Shown here: one piece after another, positions 1 to 4,735 of the stretch | How positions within the stretch are numbered: the stretch's first letter is position 1 | How the letters are laid out: every line of letters starts with the position of its first letter | Source of the DNA: Sediminibacterium sp. | GTDB lineage: Bacteria; Bacteroidota; Bacteroidia; Chitinophagales; Chitinophagaceae | NCBI GenBank assembly: GCA_028288645.1 | Contig: JAQBNJ010000542.1 | Coordinates: 1 to 6,533 of the forward strand | Direction: 5' to 3' | Length of the DNA: 6,533 nucleotides | Notes under the pieces: model-generated | What the model saw: only the letters and a program-made list of their open reading frames with translations | Databases searched by the model: none | What the model was told of the DNA's origin: nothing | Position numbers and translations under genes: made by a program

Positions 1-1189
1 TTACACCAATATCATTGAATTGCGCAGCAATGGTTCCTACAATAGGCAGTTCTTCATCCTTTGCACTCCATAATCCGTGATTGCGTTTGAACTGTTTGCG
101 TACATCATGCAATGCATCCAATGCGCCTGCTTTATCAAATTTGTTAATGCATACAACATCCGCATAGTCCAGCATATTGATCTTCTCTAATTGAGATGCA
201 GCGCCATACTCGGGAGTCATCACGTACAAACTCACATCACAATACTCCAAAACAGAAACATCGCTTTGCCCAACACCGGCGGATTCTAAAATAATGAGAT
301 CAAATCCTGTTGCTTTGCAGATATCGATCGCATCCTGCACATGTGCACTCAGTGCGGTATTATCATCACGTGTGGCGAGGCTGCGCATGTATGCACGGCC
401 ATGCGAAATGGCATTCATCCGGATCCTATCGCCCAATAAAGCGCCGCCGGTTTTTTTCTTGGATGGGTCAACAGATATAACCGCGATGGTTTTATCTGTG
501 AATGTGTGGAGATAACGTCGTACAATTTCATCAGTAACAGAACTTTTTCCTGCGCCGCCTGTGCCGGTTATGCCGAGAACGGGAATGGGTTCGTTTGTGG
601 TTTGTGGTTTGTGGTTTGTGGTTGTTTGGAGACTGTCTGTGCGTTGCTCGATGTTGGATGGCTGAACTCCGTTTTCTGCATTGGTTATGAGGCGGGCAAC
701 TTTTCTTACATCTTTAACTTCGCCGAGGGTCATGGGTTTTTTATAGTCTCCATTTCCATTGAGGCTGAAATCGCATTGTTTGATCACGTCTTCGATCATT
801 CCTTCGAGGCCCATATGGCGACCATCATCGGGGCTGTAAATGCGGGTGATGCCATAGAGATGCAGTTCCCGTATTTCTTCAGGTAGGATCGTTCCGCCGC
901 CGCCACCAAAGATCTTGATATGGCCGCAACCATTTTGATCAAGCAAGTCCTTCATGTATTTAAAGAACTCAACATGCCCACCCTGGTAACTCGTAATGGC
1001 AATTCCCTGTACATCTTCTTCAATGGCGCATTCAACAATATCAGCCACGCTGCGGTTATGGCCAAGGTGAATGATCTCGGCGCCCTTGGATTGCAGGATT
1101 CGGCGCATGATATTTATCGCAGCATCATGCCCATCAAATAAACTGGCAGCGGTTACAATTCGAACTTTATGTTTGGGCTTATACGACAT
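1..1189 (-). CDS. icmF: IcmF, fused isobutyryl-CoA mutase: N-terminal B12-binding and GTPase domains (partial)
   Basis: IcmF proteins interconvert isobutyryl-CoA and n-butyryl-CoA (some also act on isovaleryl/pivalyl-CoA) using adenosylcobalamin, and carry their own G-protein chaperone in the same chain. The window holds the first 396 residues; the mutase domain lies beyond the left edge. Residues about 8-140 are the cobalamin-binding domain: [14 protein letters not shown] at 17-30 with the cobalt-ligand His21, SYQGGH at 67-72 and GGGGG at 95-99. A low-complexity linker (about 170-202) follows. The MeaB/ArgK-like GTPase begins near 203 with P-loop GTGGAGKSS (Lys215), [18 protein letters not shown] (302-308) and base-recognition NKFD (349-352). 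The order B12 domain-GTPase is specific to IcmF, as opposed to stand-alone MeaB or methylmalonyl-CoA mutase, where the B12 domain is C-terminal. The start at 1189 sits just behind a promoter-like sequence. Substrate preference cannot be judged without the mutase domain. Confidence 0.93.
   Translation of the reverse strand, partial: MSYKPKHKVRIVTAASLFDGHDAAINIMRRILQSKGAEIIHLGHNRSVADIVECAIEEDVQGIAITSYQGGHVEFFKYMKDLLDQNGCGHIKIFGGGGGTILPEEIRELHLYGITRIYSPDDGRHMGLEGMIEDVIKQCDFSLNGNGDYKKPMTLGEVKDVRKVARLITNAENGVQPSNIEQRTDSLQTTTNHKPQTTNEPIPVLGITGTGGAGKSSVTDEIVRRYLHTFTDKTIAVISVDPSKKKTGGALLGDRIRMNAISHGRAYMRSLATRDDNTALSAHVQDAIDICKATGFDLIILESAGVGQSDVSVLEYCDVSLYVMTPEYGAASQLEKINMLDYADVVCINKFDKAGALDALHDVRKQFKRNHGLWSAKDEELPIVGTIAAQFNDIGV
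594..621. repeat. Four tandem copies of a 7-bp unit inside icmF
   Basis: Four exact adjacent copies of TTTGTGG (CCACAAA on the coding strand) lie in frame within icmF, encoding about residues 190-199, in the linker between the B12-binding and GTPase domains. Because the unit is not a multiple of three, gain or loss of one or two copies would shift the frame and cut the protein off after the B12 domain, while changes of three copies would keep it. The surrounding linker is rich in Thr, Asn, Gln and Pro. Confidence 0.9.
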
Positions 1190-1209
1190 GATCCTATTTT
1201 AACTCACCG

Positions 1210-1242
1210 CAAATTTACAGTATTAAGCGCAAAGGTTAACAA
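1210..1242 (-). promoter_or_regulatory. Bacteroidota-type promoter of icmF
   Basis: On the minus strand TAAATTTG (1217-1210) matches the Bacteroidota -7 consensus TAnnTTTG at every fixed position. A TTG (1242-1240) lies 22 bases upstream, within the 17-23 spacing known for the -33 element. The leader to the icmF ATG would be about 15 bases. No comparably good promoter is seen for the divergent epimerase gene in the same 122-bp gap; TAGCTTTT near 1247 is one base off but has no TTG at the right distance. Confidence 0.6.
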
Positions 1243-1311
1243 GCGTTAGCTTTTAGTTGGGGAACTCATTTACTTCAAATCTTCTTACATTCAAACACGA
1301 AACAACAAGCC

Positions 1312-2262
1312 ATGCCTTTTGAAACGAACGTTACCCGGGAATCGGGCCATCCTGTTATTACATTAACAGATACTGAAACCGGTTGCCAGGCTGAGATCTA
1401 TGGTTTTGGCGGATTATTAAACGCTTTCCGGATACCGAGCAAAGGGCACCTGATCAATATGATTGATGGATTCTCTTCTGTGAAAAATGCTATGGAAAAC
1501 ATTACCAATGGTTTCAAAAGCACGAAGCTCAGTCCTTTTGTATGCAGGATGAATCGCGGGGAATACAGGTTTGAAAACAAAGAATATACTATTCAAAAAC
1601 ATTTTCTTGAGGGCCATGCAATCCATGGATTATTATATGATGCGGCATTTGAAGTAGTACAAACTTTATCAAATCCTGTTGCGGCAAGTGTAACTCTGGA
1701 ATTTGATTATGCCGGAACCGATGCGGGTTATCCATTTCCATACAAAATGAGCATTAGCTGGAAATTAGAAGCGGGAAATAAATTGAGTGTGAGCACAAGT
1801 CTTACACATCAAAATAAAACAAGCATTCCTATTGCCGATGGCTGGCATCCATATTTTACTTTGGGTGGATCAGTGGATGACTGCACATTACAATTTGATA
1901 GTGATTGCCAGCTTGAGTATGATTCGGCATTACTTCCCACCGGGAAAAAATTTACTGATACCCGTTTTACAAACGGAACTTCCCTGCGCGGCATTGAACT
2001 GGATAATTCATTTGAACTGAATCCCAACATTGCCGCAAAATGTGTTTTGGAAAATGATGCATTCAGGTTGACGATAGAGCCCGATAAAAGTTATCCGCTA
2101 CTTCAAATATATATTCCACCACATCGCAACAGCGTTGCCATTGAGAACCTTAGCGGCGCCCCGAATAATTTTAATAATGGAATGGGATTGATATTGCTGG
2201 CTCCCGGGACAGAGAAGGTTTTTACAACGAGTTATTCGGTACTATCAAAGGAGAGTGAATAA
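1312..2262 (+). CDS. Aldose 1-epimerase (GalM-like mutarotase) family protein
   Basis: A 316-residue protein of the galactose mutarotase fold, predicted to interconvert alpha and beta anomers of a sugar or sugar phosphate in the cytoplasm; no signal peptide is visible. Family landmarks in order: CRMNRGEYRF (78-87), where Asn/Arg contact the sugar; GHAIHG with His105 (first catalytic His); DGWHPYF with His179 (second catalytic His); and VAIENLSGAPNNF with Glu278 in the place of the catalytic Glu. All three catalytic positions are present, so it is likely active. The DGWHPYF and ENLSGAPNNF forms resemble the broader LacX/YeaD-like branch more than classical GalM, so the substrate is uncertain. 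The ATG at 1312 has no Shine-Dalgarno sequence, as usual in Bacteroidota. The gene is divergent from icmF and ends against a large hairpin; its stop TAA is followed directly by TG, creating an overlapping ATG. Confidence 0.85.
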   Translation: MPFETNVTRESGHPVITLTDTETGCQAEIYGFGGLLNAFRIPSKGHLINMIDGFSSVKNAMENITNGFKSTKLSPFVCRMNRGEYRFENKEYTIQKHFLEGHAIHGLLYDAAFEVVQTLSNPVAASVTLEFDYAGTDAGYPFPYKMSISWKLEAGNKLSVSTSLTHQNKTSIPIADGWHPYFTLGGSVDDCTLQFDSDCQLEYDSALLPTGKKFTDTRFTNGTSLRGIELDNSFELNPNIAAKCVLENDAFRLTIEPDKSYPLLQIYIPPHRNSVAIENLSGAPNNFNNGMGLILLAPGTEKVFTTSYSVLSKESE

Positions 2263-2270
2263 TGAATATC

Positions 2271-2369
2271 GAGCAAGGAATTTTGAATGTTGAAGTGATG
2301 GAACCTCCGCTATTGTAGATCACCCGATAACAACGGAGGTCCTATTTCAACATTCAAAATTCCTTGCTC
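2271..2369. repeat. Long inverted repeat (hairpin) between convergent epimerase and ridA genes
   Basis: A perfect 24-bp inverted repeat, arms 2271-2294 and 2346-2369 (left arm begins GAGCAAGGAATTTTGAATGT). The stem continues inward through G-U/A-U pairs and a second arm pair, ACCTCCG (2303-2309) with CGGAGGT (2334-2340), flanked by GG/CC and a bulged A, leaving a 24-base loop. Outside, TAATGAA at 2259-2265 also matches TTCATTA at 2374-2380. The element fills the whole 120-bp gap between converging genes, so a bidirectional transcription-stop or RNA-end-protecting role is reasonable. There is no T-tract after either arm, so it is not a classical intrinsic terminator. The flanking mirrored short reading frames are described in the findings. 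Confidence 0.85.
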
Positions 2370-2382
2370 AGTGTTCATTATT

Positions 2383-2769
2383 CTACAGATCGACCACAGC
2401 AATCACGCTGATCTCAACATTCACACCTCTTGGCAATCCTTTCACCGCAACGGTTTCACGCGCGGGGTAATCGCCGGAGAAATAAGTACCGTATACTTCG
2501 TTTACCTGTGCAAAAAGGCCCATATCGCTTAGGAAAATGGTTGTTTTTACGATATGGCCGAAAGTAAGTTTTGCCTCGCTGAGCACAGCTTCGATGTTCT
2601 TCATCACCTGGTGCGTTTCTGCCTGGATATTACTAGTTTCAAGCTCGCCGGTTGCGGGAATAAATGCGACCTGTCCGCTTACAAATAATAACCCGTTTGC
2701 TTTAACTGCCTGGTTGTATGGGCCGATTGGTGCCGGTGCTTTGTCTGTCTGGATGATCTGTTTTGCCAT
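2383..2769 (-). CDS. ridA: RidA family 2-iminobutanoate/2-iminopropanoate deaminase
   Basis: RidA proteins are cytoplasmic trimers that hydrolyse reactive enamine/imine intermediates (for example 2-aminoacrylate released by PLP enzymes such as threonine dehydratase) to 2-ketoacids and ammonia, protecting PLP enzymes. The 128-residue length is typical. Motifs: APAPIGPYNQAV with Tyr17, GLLFVSGQV (26-34), YPAR with Arg104 (equivalent to the carboxylate-binding Arg105 of E. coli RidA) and GVNVEISVIAV with Glu119. The retained Arg supports true deaminase activity rather than one of the Arg-lacking Rid subgroups. I place the start at 2769, giving MAKQIIQTDKAP; the in-frame ATG at 2793 would add eight residues not typical of the family and reach into the divergent gene's promoter region. 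The gene is transcribed toward the hairpin at 2271-2369 and stops 14 bases from its right arm. No convincing promoter was seen for it. Confidence 0.93.
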   Translation of the reverse strand: MAKQIIQTDKAPAPIGPYNQAVKANGLLFVSGQVAFIPATGELETSNIQAETHQVMKNIEAVLSEAKLTFGHIVKTTIFLSDMGLFAQVNEVYGTYFSGDYPARETVAVKGLPRGVNVEISVIAVVDL

Positions 2770-2787
2770 GGGATTTGTTTTAATCAA

Positions 2788-2800
2788 CAGCAAATTGCTG
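2788..2800. promoter_or_regulatory. Small dyad in the ridA / dehydrogenase-like divergent gap
   Basis: CAGCAAATTGCTG is a perfect 6-1-6 inverted repeat in the 78-bp gap between divergent starts (2769 and 2848). It lies at or near the -33 region of the rightward promoter-like sequence, a position where a repressor could act on one or both genes. It may be chance; a 6-bp half-site is short and no regulator is encoded next to it. Confidence 0.25.
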
Positions 2801-2830
2801 CTTTTCTATCAACCAGCCAACCTAAATTTG
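2798..2830 (+). promoter_or_regulatory. Bacteroidota-type promoter for the dehydrogenase-like gene (and perhaps tsaB)
   Basis: TAAATTTG at 2823-2830 is a full match to TAnnTTTG and is followed by GCG, as is the icmF copy. The -33 element is imperfect: CTG at 2798-2800 has the right spacing (22 bases), while an exact TTG at 2795-2797 is 25 bases away, slightly too far. The start codon lies only 17 bases after the -7 box, giving a very short leader. Confidence 0.5.
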
Positions 2831-2847
2831 CGCTTTAAGCGGCAGGT

Positions 2848-3480
2848 ATGCATATAGTGGTCAAAGCGGATGCACAACAGAAACAGGAATTCCTTTCCAA
2901 GGGTGTTCCTGCTGAACTATGGGTCAGCTTCCTGGATACAGAAGGGATCATTCCCGGTGCAGATGCTTATTTTGATCTTTGTTTTGAAGAGGATGGAGCC
3001 GCATTTCCCGCAATCCCCAATAAACCGGTTTTTGTGAATGCAGTGATCGCTACGGGTGAAGAATTGCCCGCAAATTATATTCGTGTCAATGCATGGGATG
3101 GATTTTTGAAAAGGGATATTATTGAAGTGGCAGCTACGGATTCGCAACTGAGCGATCTAACGATATTGGATGCTTTAGGATGGAAATACCAATTGGTTCC
3201 AGATATACCCGGCATGATCGCAGCAAGGATCATTGCCATGATCATCAATGAAGCGTATTTTGGTTTGGGCGATGGCATCAGCAGTAAAGCTGAAATAGAT
3301 ATTGCTATGAAACTCGGAACCAATTATCCTTATGGTCCCTTCGAATGGAGTAAAAAGATCGGGTTACAAAAAATATATGCTTTGCTGAAAAAGTTAAGCG
3401 GAAAAGATGCCAGGTATGATGTAGCGCCTGAACTAGAAAAAGAAATTCTTACTAAAATAGCAACTTTTGGAAAGTTATAA
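2848..3480 (+). CDS. Truncated 3-hydroxyacyl-CoA dehydrogenase-like protein lacking the NAD-binding motif
   Basis: The C-terminal half (about 115-185) is recognisable as the 3-hydroxyacyl-CoA dehydrogenase C-terminal domain: DIPGMIAARIIAMIINEAYF (119-138), GDGISSKAEIDIAMKLGTNY (141-160) and PYGPFEW. The protein has only 210 residues, against about 280-310 for 3-hydroxybutyryl-CoA dehydrogenases, and the N-terminus has no GxGxxG dinucleotide-binding loop. In my hand alignment VNAWDGFLKRDIIEV (80-94) matches the family segment LHFFNPVPVMKLVEV: the catalytic Glu is kept (Glu93) but the catalytic His is Asn81. I infer that it is not a conventional dehydrogenase; a binding, structural or different catalytic role is possible, but no function can be assigned. 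The reading frame is intact with normal composition, so it is not an obvious pseudogene. It starts 17 bases after a -7 box and is followed by a hairpin and, 25 bases after the stop, by tsaB on the same strand. Confidence 0.75.
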   Translation: MHIVVKADAQQKQEFLSKGVPAELWVSFLDTEGIIPGADAYFDLCFEEDGAAFPAIPNKPVFVNAVIATGEELPANYIRVNAWDGFLKRDIIEVAATDSQLSDLTILDALGWKYQLVPDIPGMIAARIIAMIINEAYFGLGDGISSKAEIDIAMKLGTNYPYGPFEWSKKIGLQKIYALLKKLSGKDARYDVAPELEKEILTKIATFGKL

Positions 3481-3495
3481 AACTTTCCAAAAGTT
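3462..3495 (+). promoter_or_regulatory. 15-bp perfect hairpin with a stop codon in its loop, upstream of tsaB
   Basis: Arms AACTTTTGGAAAGTT (3462-3476) and AACTTTCCAAAAGTT (3481-3495) pair perfectly around the loop ATAA, which contains the TAA stop of the dehydrogenase-like gene (3478-3480). Each arm is itself a 6-3-6 inverted repeat (AACTTT...AAAGTT), so two small hairpins are an alternative fold. The right arm ends 10 bases before the tsaB ATG. No T-tract follows, which argues against a plain intrinsic terminator; translational coupling, RNA-end definition or partial termination are possible. Confidence 0.8.
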
Positions 3496-3505
3496 AAACA
3501 CCACC

Positions 3506-4201
3506 ATGCCTCTTTTACTCAATATAGATACCGCTACTGAACATGCCAGTGTTTGCCTCAGCAAAGACGATACTATTCTTGGTTTGATCGAAAGCACCGA
3601 GCAAAAGAACCACGCTTCTTTTGTACAACCGGCTATTCAGCAATTGATGACAGAAAGCGGTTACACATTATCACAATTAGATGCAATCGCCGTCACCTCG
3701 GGCCCTGGTAGCTATACAGGATTGCGGGTTGGGCTCGCATCAGCAAAGGGAATCTGTTATGTTTTACAAAAACCATTGATATTAATAAATACATTGGAAG
3801 TAATGGCACAGGCTATTCTTTCCCATTATCAAGCCAACGATCAACACATCGATCCATCAACACTTTTATGTCCATTAATAGATGCCCGCAGGATGGAAGT
3901 TTTTACCGCACTCTACGATCCGTCTCTCAACGAAATAGAACCGCCGCATGCATTGGTAATTGATGAAAACGCTTTTTCCGCGCAATTATCTGCTCATCCT
4001 ATGATCTTTAGTGGAAGCGGGCATCATAAACTAAAAGATTCGTTATTGAATTCTGCTGCAACCTTTCTAAATATCCAGCATAACGCTTCGCAACTCGCCA
4101 TAAGGGCAGTAAAAGCCTATCAATCAAACCATTTCGCTGATCTTGCTTACAGCGAACCGCTCTATGTGAAGGAGTTTTTTGATACCCGGAAAAAGAGTTA
4201 A
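3506..4201 (+). CDS. tsaB: TsaB, tRNA threonylcarbamoyladenosine (t6A37) synthesis partner protein
   Basis: TsaB (formerly YeaZ) is a catalytically inactive ASKHA-fold partner that dimerises with TsaD and, with the ATPase TsaE, transfers threonylcarbamoyl from the TsaC product to A37 of ANN-decoding tRNAs. Landmarks in the 231 residues: N-terminal LLLNIDTATEHASVCLS; the signature TSGPGSYTGLRVGLASAKG (64-82), which is part of the TsaD-binding helix region; PLIDARRMEVFTALYD (123-138); and the C-terminal AYSEPLYVKEF (214-224). I chose ATG 3506 because the family N-terminus starts right there; an in-frame ATG at 3467 would add 13 residues encoded by the hairpin and overlap the upstream gene. No Shine-Dalgarno sequence is present. 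It may be co-transcribed with the dehydrogenase-like gene. tsaB-like genes are normally essential or important for fitness, so a housekeeping transcription pattern is expected. Confidence 0.95.
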   Translation: MPLLLNIDTATEHASVCLSKDDTILGLIESTEQKNHASFVQPAIQQLMTESGYTLSQLDAIAVTSGPGSYTGLRVGLASAKGICYVLQKPLILINTLEVMAQAILSHYQANDQHIDPSTLLCPLIDARRMEVFTALYDPSLNEIEPPHALVIDENAFSAQLSAHPMIFSGSGHHKLKDSLLNSAATFLNIQHNASQLAIRAVKAYQSNHFADLAYSEPLYVKEFFDTRKKS

Positions 4202-4226
4202 ATCAAAGGAAAAAAATATTCGTAAA

Positions 4227-4241
4227 ATTTATACTATGAAT
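4227..4241. promoter_or_regulatory. Possible operator dyad upstream of arsR
   Basis: ATTTATACTATGAAT is a 7-1-7 inverted repeat with one mismatched pair, 12 bases upstream of the -33 element of the arsR promoter-like sequence. ArsR-family proteins bind AT-rich dyads with ATT/AAT ends, so autoregulation here is conceivable. The region is very AT-rich and such a dyad can arise by chance; no second copy was noticed before the downstream persulfide dioxygenase gene. Confidence 0.25.
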
Positions 4242-4252
4242 CCCAAAACAAA

Positions 4253-4285
4253 TTGTTTAACTTTATTTAAGCGAGTTTAGTTTTA
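4253..4285 (+). promoter_or_regulatory. Promoter-like sequence for arsR
   Basis: TTG at 4253-4255 is followed after 22 bases by TAGTTTTA (4278-4285), which matches TAnnTTTG except at the last base. The ATG lies 28 bases after the -7 box. This fits the 111-bp gap between tsaB and arsR. Confidence 0.45.
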
Positions 4286-4313
4286 TCACCCCCCAATTAT
4301 AACTCTTATTGTC

Positions 4314-4649
4314 ATGACCCAATCATTACAAGCTGTCGTCCTGATAAACGGCAAAACGCAGATAAAGGTAGATTTTTTGCACACCAAGAAAGCTTCACTT
4401 ATCCTCAGATCCATTAACCACAAGCTTCGTCAACAGATCATTAAATTGCTGGATGAGCACCAGAAAATGACTGTAACGGAGATCTATGTGAAGCTCCGCC
4501 TTGAGCAATCAGTAGCCTCCCAACACCTGGCTATTTTGCGTCGGGCAGGTATTGTTGCCACTTCGCGCGATGGTAAATTCATCTTCTATTCGGTGAATTA
4601 TACCCGTTTGGCAGAAGTGGTCCAATTCGTGGAAACACTGGTAGGTTGA
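4314..4649 (+). CDS. ArsR/SmtB-family winged-helix regulator without cysteines
   Basis: A 111-residue protein of the ArsR family, dimeric DNA-binding repressors that usually control a neighbouring gene. The winged helix spans about 27-95: ILRSINHKLRQQIIKLL (30-46), the helix MTVTEIYVKLRL (52-63), the recognition helix QSVASQHLAILRRAGI (65-80) and the wing VATSRDGKFIFYSVN (81-95). There is no cysteine at all, so neither the metal-binding CxC of ArsR/SmtB nor the cysteine pair of the persulfide sensors BigR and SqrR is present. It could sense another ligand, bind metal through His/Asp/Glu, or respond indirectly. It lies 86 bp upstream of the persulfide dioxygenase in the same direction, the arrangement seen for ArsR-controlled sulfur detoxification genes; but that gene has its own promoter-like sequence, so control is unproven. 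The 19 residues before the domain (2-20) are beta-prone and unassigned. Confidence 0.88.
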   Translation: MTQSLQAVVLINGKTQIKVDFLHTKKASLILRSINHKLRQQIIKLLDEHQKMTVTEIYVKLRLEQSVASQHLAILRRAGIVATSRDGKFIFYSVNYTRLAEVVQFVETLVG

Positions 4650-4693
4650 CAGGTTTTATGCCAATTCAGCCCTTTTTCCGTTTTGCGTATCCT

Positions 4694-4720
4694 TTGGCCT
4701 GAACCTTGCCATTATCTTTG
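4694..4720 (+). promoter_or_regulatory. Promoter-like sequence for the persulfide dioxygenase gene
   Basis: TATCTTTG (4713-4720) fits TAnnTTTG at every fixed base; the nearest TTG (4694-4696) is 16 bases upstream, one short of the usual 17-23. The ATG at 4736 lies only 15 bases after the -7 box. This supports independent transcription of the gene and the choice of 4736 as its start, because the in-frame ATG at 4706 lies upstream of the box. Confidence 0.45.
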
Positions 4721-4735
4721 CTTAAAATCACAGGT

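Noticed and set aside
294..1141. Plus-strand open frames at 294-515, 506-886 and 920-1141
   Set aside because: They lie antisense to icmF, whose minus-strand frame is continuous and shows clear B12-binding and GTPase motifs; the plus-strand products match no family I recognise.
1398..2030. Open frames at 1398-1580, 1417-1626, 1809-2030 (minus) and 1832-2020 (plus)
   Set aside because: All overlap the epimerase gene, which has its full set of catalytic motifs; these are out-of-frame shadows.
2262..2378. The two short mirrored frames in the first hairpin as real small proteins
   Set aside because: They follow from the palindrome and have no independent coding evidence; recorded as a structural observation only.
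2770..2793. Longer ridA start at 2793
   Set aside because: It adds eight residues not typical of RidA; the family N-terminus matches the ATG at 2769.
2537..3323. Open frames at 2537-2857 (plus), 2917-3147 and 3075-3323 (minus)
   Set aside because: They overlap ridA or the dehydrogenase-like gene in other frames and show no recognisable domain.
3467..3505. Longer tsaB start at 3467
   Set aside because: The added 13 residues are encoded by the hairpin and overlap the upstream gene; the TsaB N-terminus begins exactly at 3506.
4706..4735. Longer start of the persulfide dioxygenase at 4706
   Set aside because: The -7 box at 4713-4720 lies inside this extension, and MFIKQLYTGC from 4736 is the usual family start.
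4650..4735. A possible second promoter box TATCCTTTG near 4689
   Set aside because: It carries one extra base relative to TAnnTTTG; the box at 4713-4720 fits exactly and is better placed.
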